Origin: Selenomonadaceae bacterium
Lineage (GTDB): Bacteria > Bacillota > Negativicutes > Selenomonadales > Selenomonadaceae
DNA length: 14,517 nt
Direction of reading: 5' to 3'
NCBI GenBank assembly: GCA_016286075.1
Contig: JAEERZ010000027.1
Span: forward strand, 1-14,517
Positions 13,978 through 14,517 of this stretch are shown here, piece after piece. Position numbers and translations under genes: made by a program. Numbering within the stretch: the stretch's first letter is position 1; each line of letters begins with the position of its first letter. The notes under the pieces were generated by a model. It was not told the DNA's origin, made no database searches, and worked only from the letters and a program-made list of their open reading frames with translations.

Positions 13978-14517
13978 CTTCTGTTATCCAAAAGGTACAT
14001 GATTGCGTTGACGACTGAAGCCGCGATCGGGCTTCCGCCCTTGGTGCCCTCGACCGTCACATAAGGAACGAGCGTATTCTCCGCCAACAGCTTCTTCGAA
14101 TCGGCGGCGCCCACAAAGCCTACGGGAATTCCGATAACGACTGCCGGAAGGATATTTTCCTCCTCAGCGAGCCGAAGTACCTCAAATAGCGCCGTCGGCG
14201 CGTTGCCGATGGCGACGATGGACCCTTTCAATGCTTTCCCGAATGTGCGCATTGCCGCCATGGAACGCGTAATTCCCTCACGCTTCGCCATTTCGGCAAT
14301 CTCCGGATCGGCCACCCTGCATTCAATCTTTCCGCCGTAGCGTCCAAATGCTTTCTTGTTGATGCCTGTGCGCACCATCTCTACGTCGGTGTAAATATTT
14401 GCTCCGCGCTTCAAGGCCTCCTGCGTCGCCTCAATCGCCTTCGGATGCAAACGAATTACCTTCGCGTAGTCCACGTCTCCGGACGCATGGATCATGCGGG
14501 AATAGACCTTCGTCTCT
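13974..14517 (-). CDS. cbiC: Precorrin-8X / cobalt-precorrin-8 methylmutase CbiC (N-terminus outside window)
   Basis: CbiC moves a methyl group from C-11 to C-12 of (cobalt-)precorrin-8 to form (hydrogenobyrinate or) cobyrinate, the direct substrate of the next gene. The visible 180 or so codons run in frame off the 3' edge of the window, reading ETKVYSRMIHASGDVDYA at their start. The His of RMIHASGD is the family's catalytic proton donor. TDVEMVRTGI, GNAPTALFEV, PVGFVGAADSK and VEGTKGGSPIAAS are all family blocks. An ATG at 14495 lies inside the conserved core, so the true start is beyond 14517, about 30 residues earlier than the edge by family length. The stop overlaps the cobB start. Confidence 0.95.
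   Translation of the reverse strand, partial: ETKVYSRMIHASGDVDYAKVIRLHPKAIEATQEALKRGANIYTDVEMVRTGINKKAFGRYGGKIECRVADPEIAEMAKREGITRSMAAMRTFGKALKGSIVAIGNAPTALFEVLRLAEEENILPAVVIGIPVGFVGAADSKKLLAENTLVPYVTVEGTKGGSPIAASVVNAIMYLLDNRR

Overview
The window reads as ordinary chromosome of a strictly anaerobic member of the Bacillota, most likely the Negativicutes (Selenomonas/Mitsuokella-like). This is inference. It rests on SepF, DivIVA and YlmH of the Gram-positive type, a group I/II ECF vitamin-transporter module next to truA, an oxygen-sensitive activase of the 2-hydroxyacyl-CoA dehydratase type, and a CbiC/CbiA/CobU cobalamin pathway. The coding DNA is moderately GC-rich and the gaps are AT-rich. 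Every supported gene lies on the minus strand, so the biological order runs from high to low coordinates. I see no tRNA, rRNA, CRISPR array, insertion sequence or phage gene.

Read in the direction of transcription, block 1 (14517-12005) is the end of a cobalamin operon: cbiC (its start lies outside the window), cobB/cbiA and cobU, tightly coupled and closed by a rho-independent terminator at 11937-11974. Block 2 (11682-10270) is a single gene for an SPFH-domain protein carrying four C-terminal zinc ribbons. A 322-base gap precedes it, holding a bulged inverted repeat, and its own terminator follows at 10225-10254. Block 3 (10071-5342) is the cell-division and housekeeping operon sepF-proC-ylmH-divIVA-lspA-rluD-pyrR. 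It starts from a clear extended -10 promoter at 10131-10158 and ends at a hairpin terminator at 5313-5336. Block 4 (5163-1870) is ecfA1-ecfA2-ecfT-truA, with every gene overlapping the next, behind an AT-rich leader holding a perfect 14-bp palindrome. Block 5 (1742-1, running out of the window) is the N-terminal 580 codons of a very large protein with two complete acyl-CoA dehydratase activase domains in tandem. It has its own extended -10 promoter and a small hairpin beside its ribosome binding site.

Functionally, the cobalamin genes finish the corrin ring (methyl migration, a,c-diamidation) and activate cobinamide for lower-loop attachment. The ECF module energises uptake of vitamins through substrate-binding S components encoded elsewhere. 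The sepF block combines septum placement and tethering (SepF, DivIVA), lipoprotein maturation (LspA), rRNA/ribosome maintenance (RluD-like, YlmH), proline synthesis (ProC) and pyrimidine control (PyrR). No clearly new system is present. The least understood parts are the SPFH/zinc-ribbon protein with its leader and the giant double activase. Several starts are not ATG (TTG for the activase and ecfA1, GTG for ecfT, probably GTG for cobU), so gene starts here deserve care.
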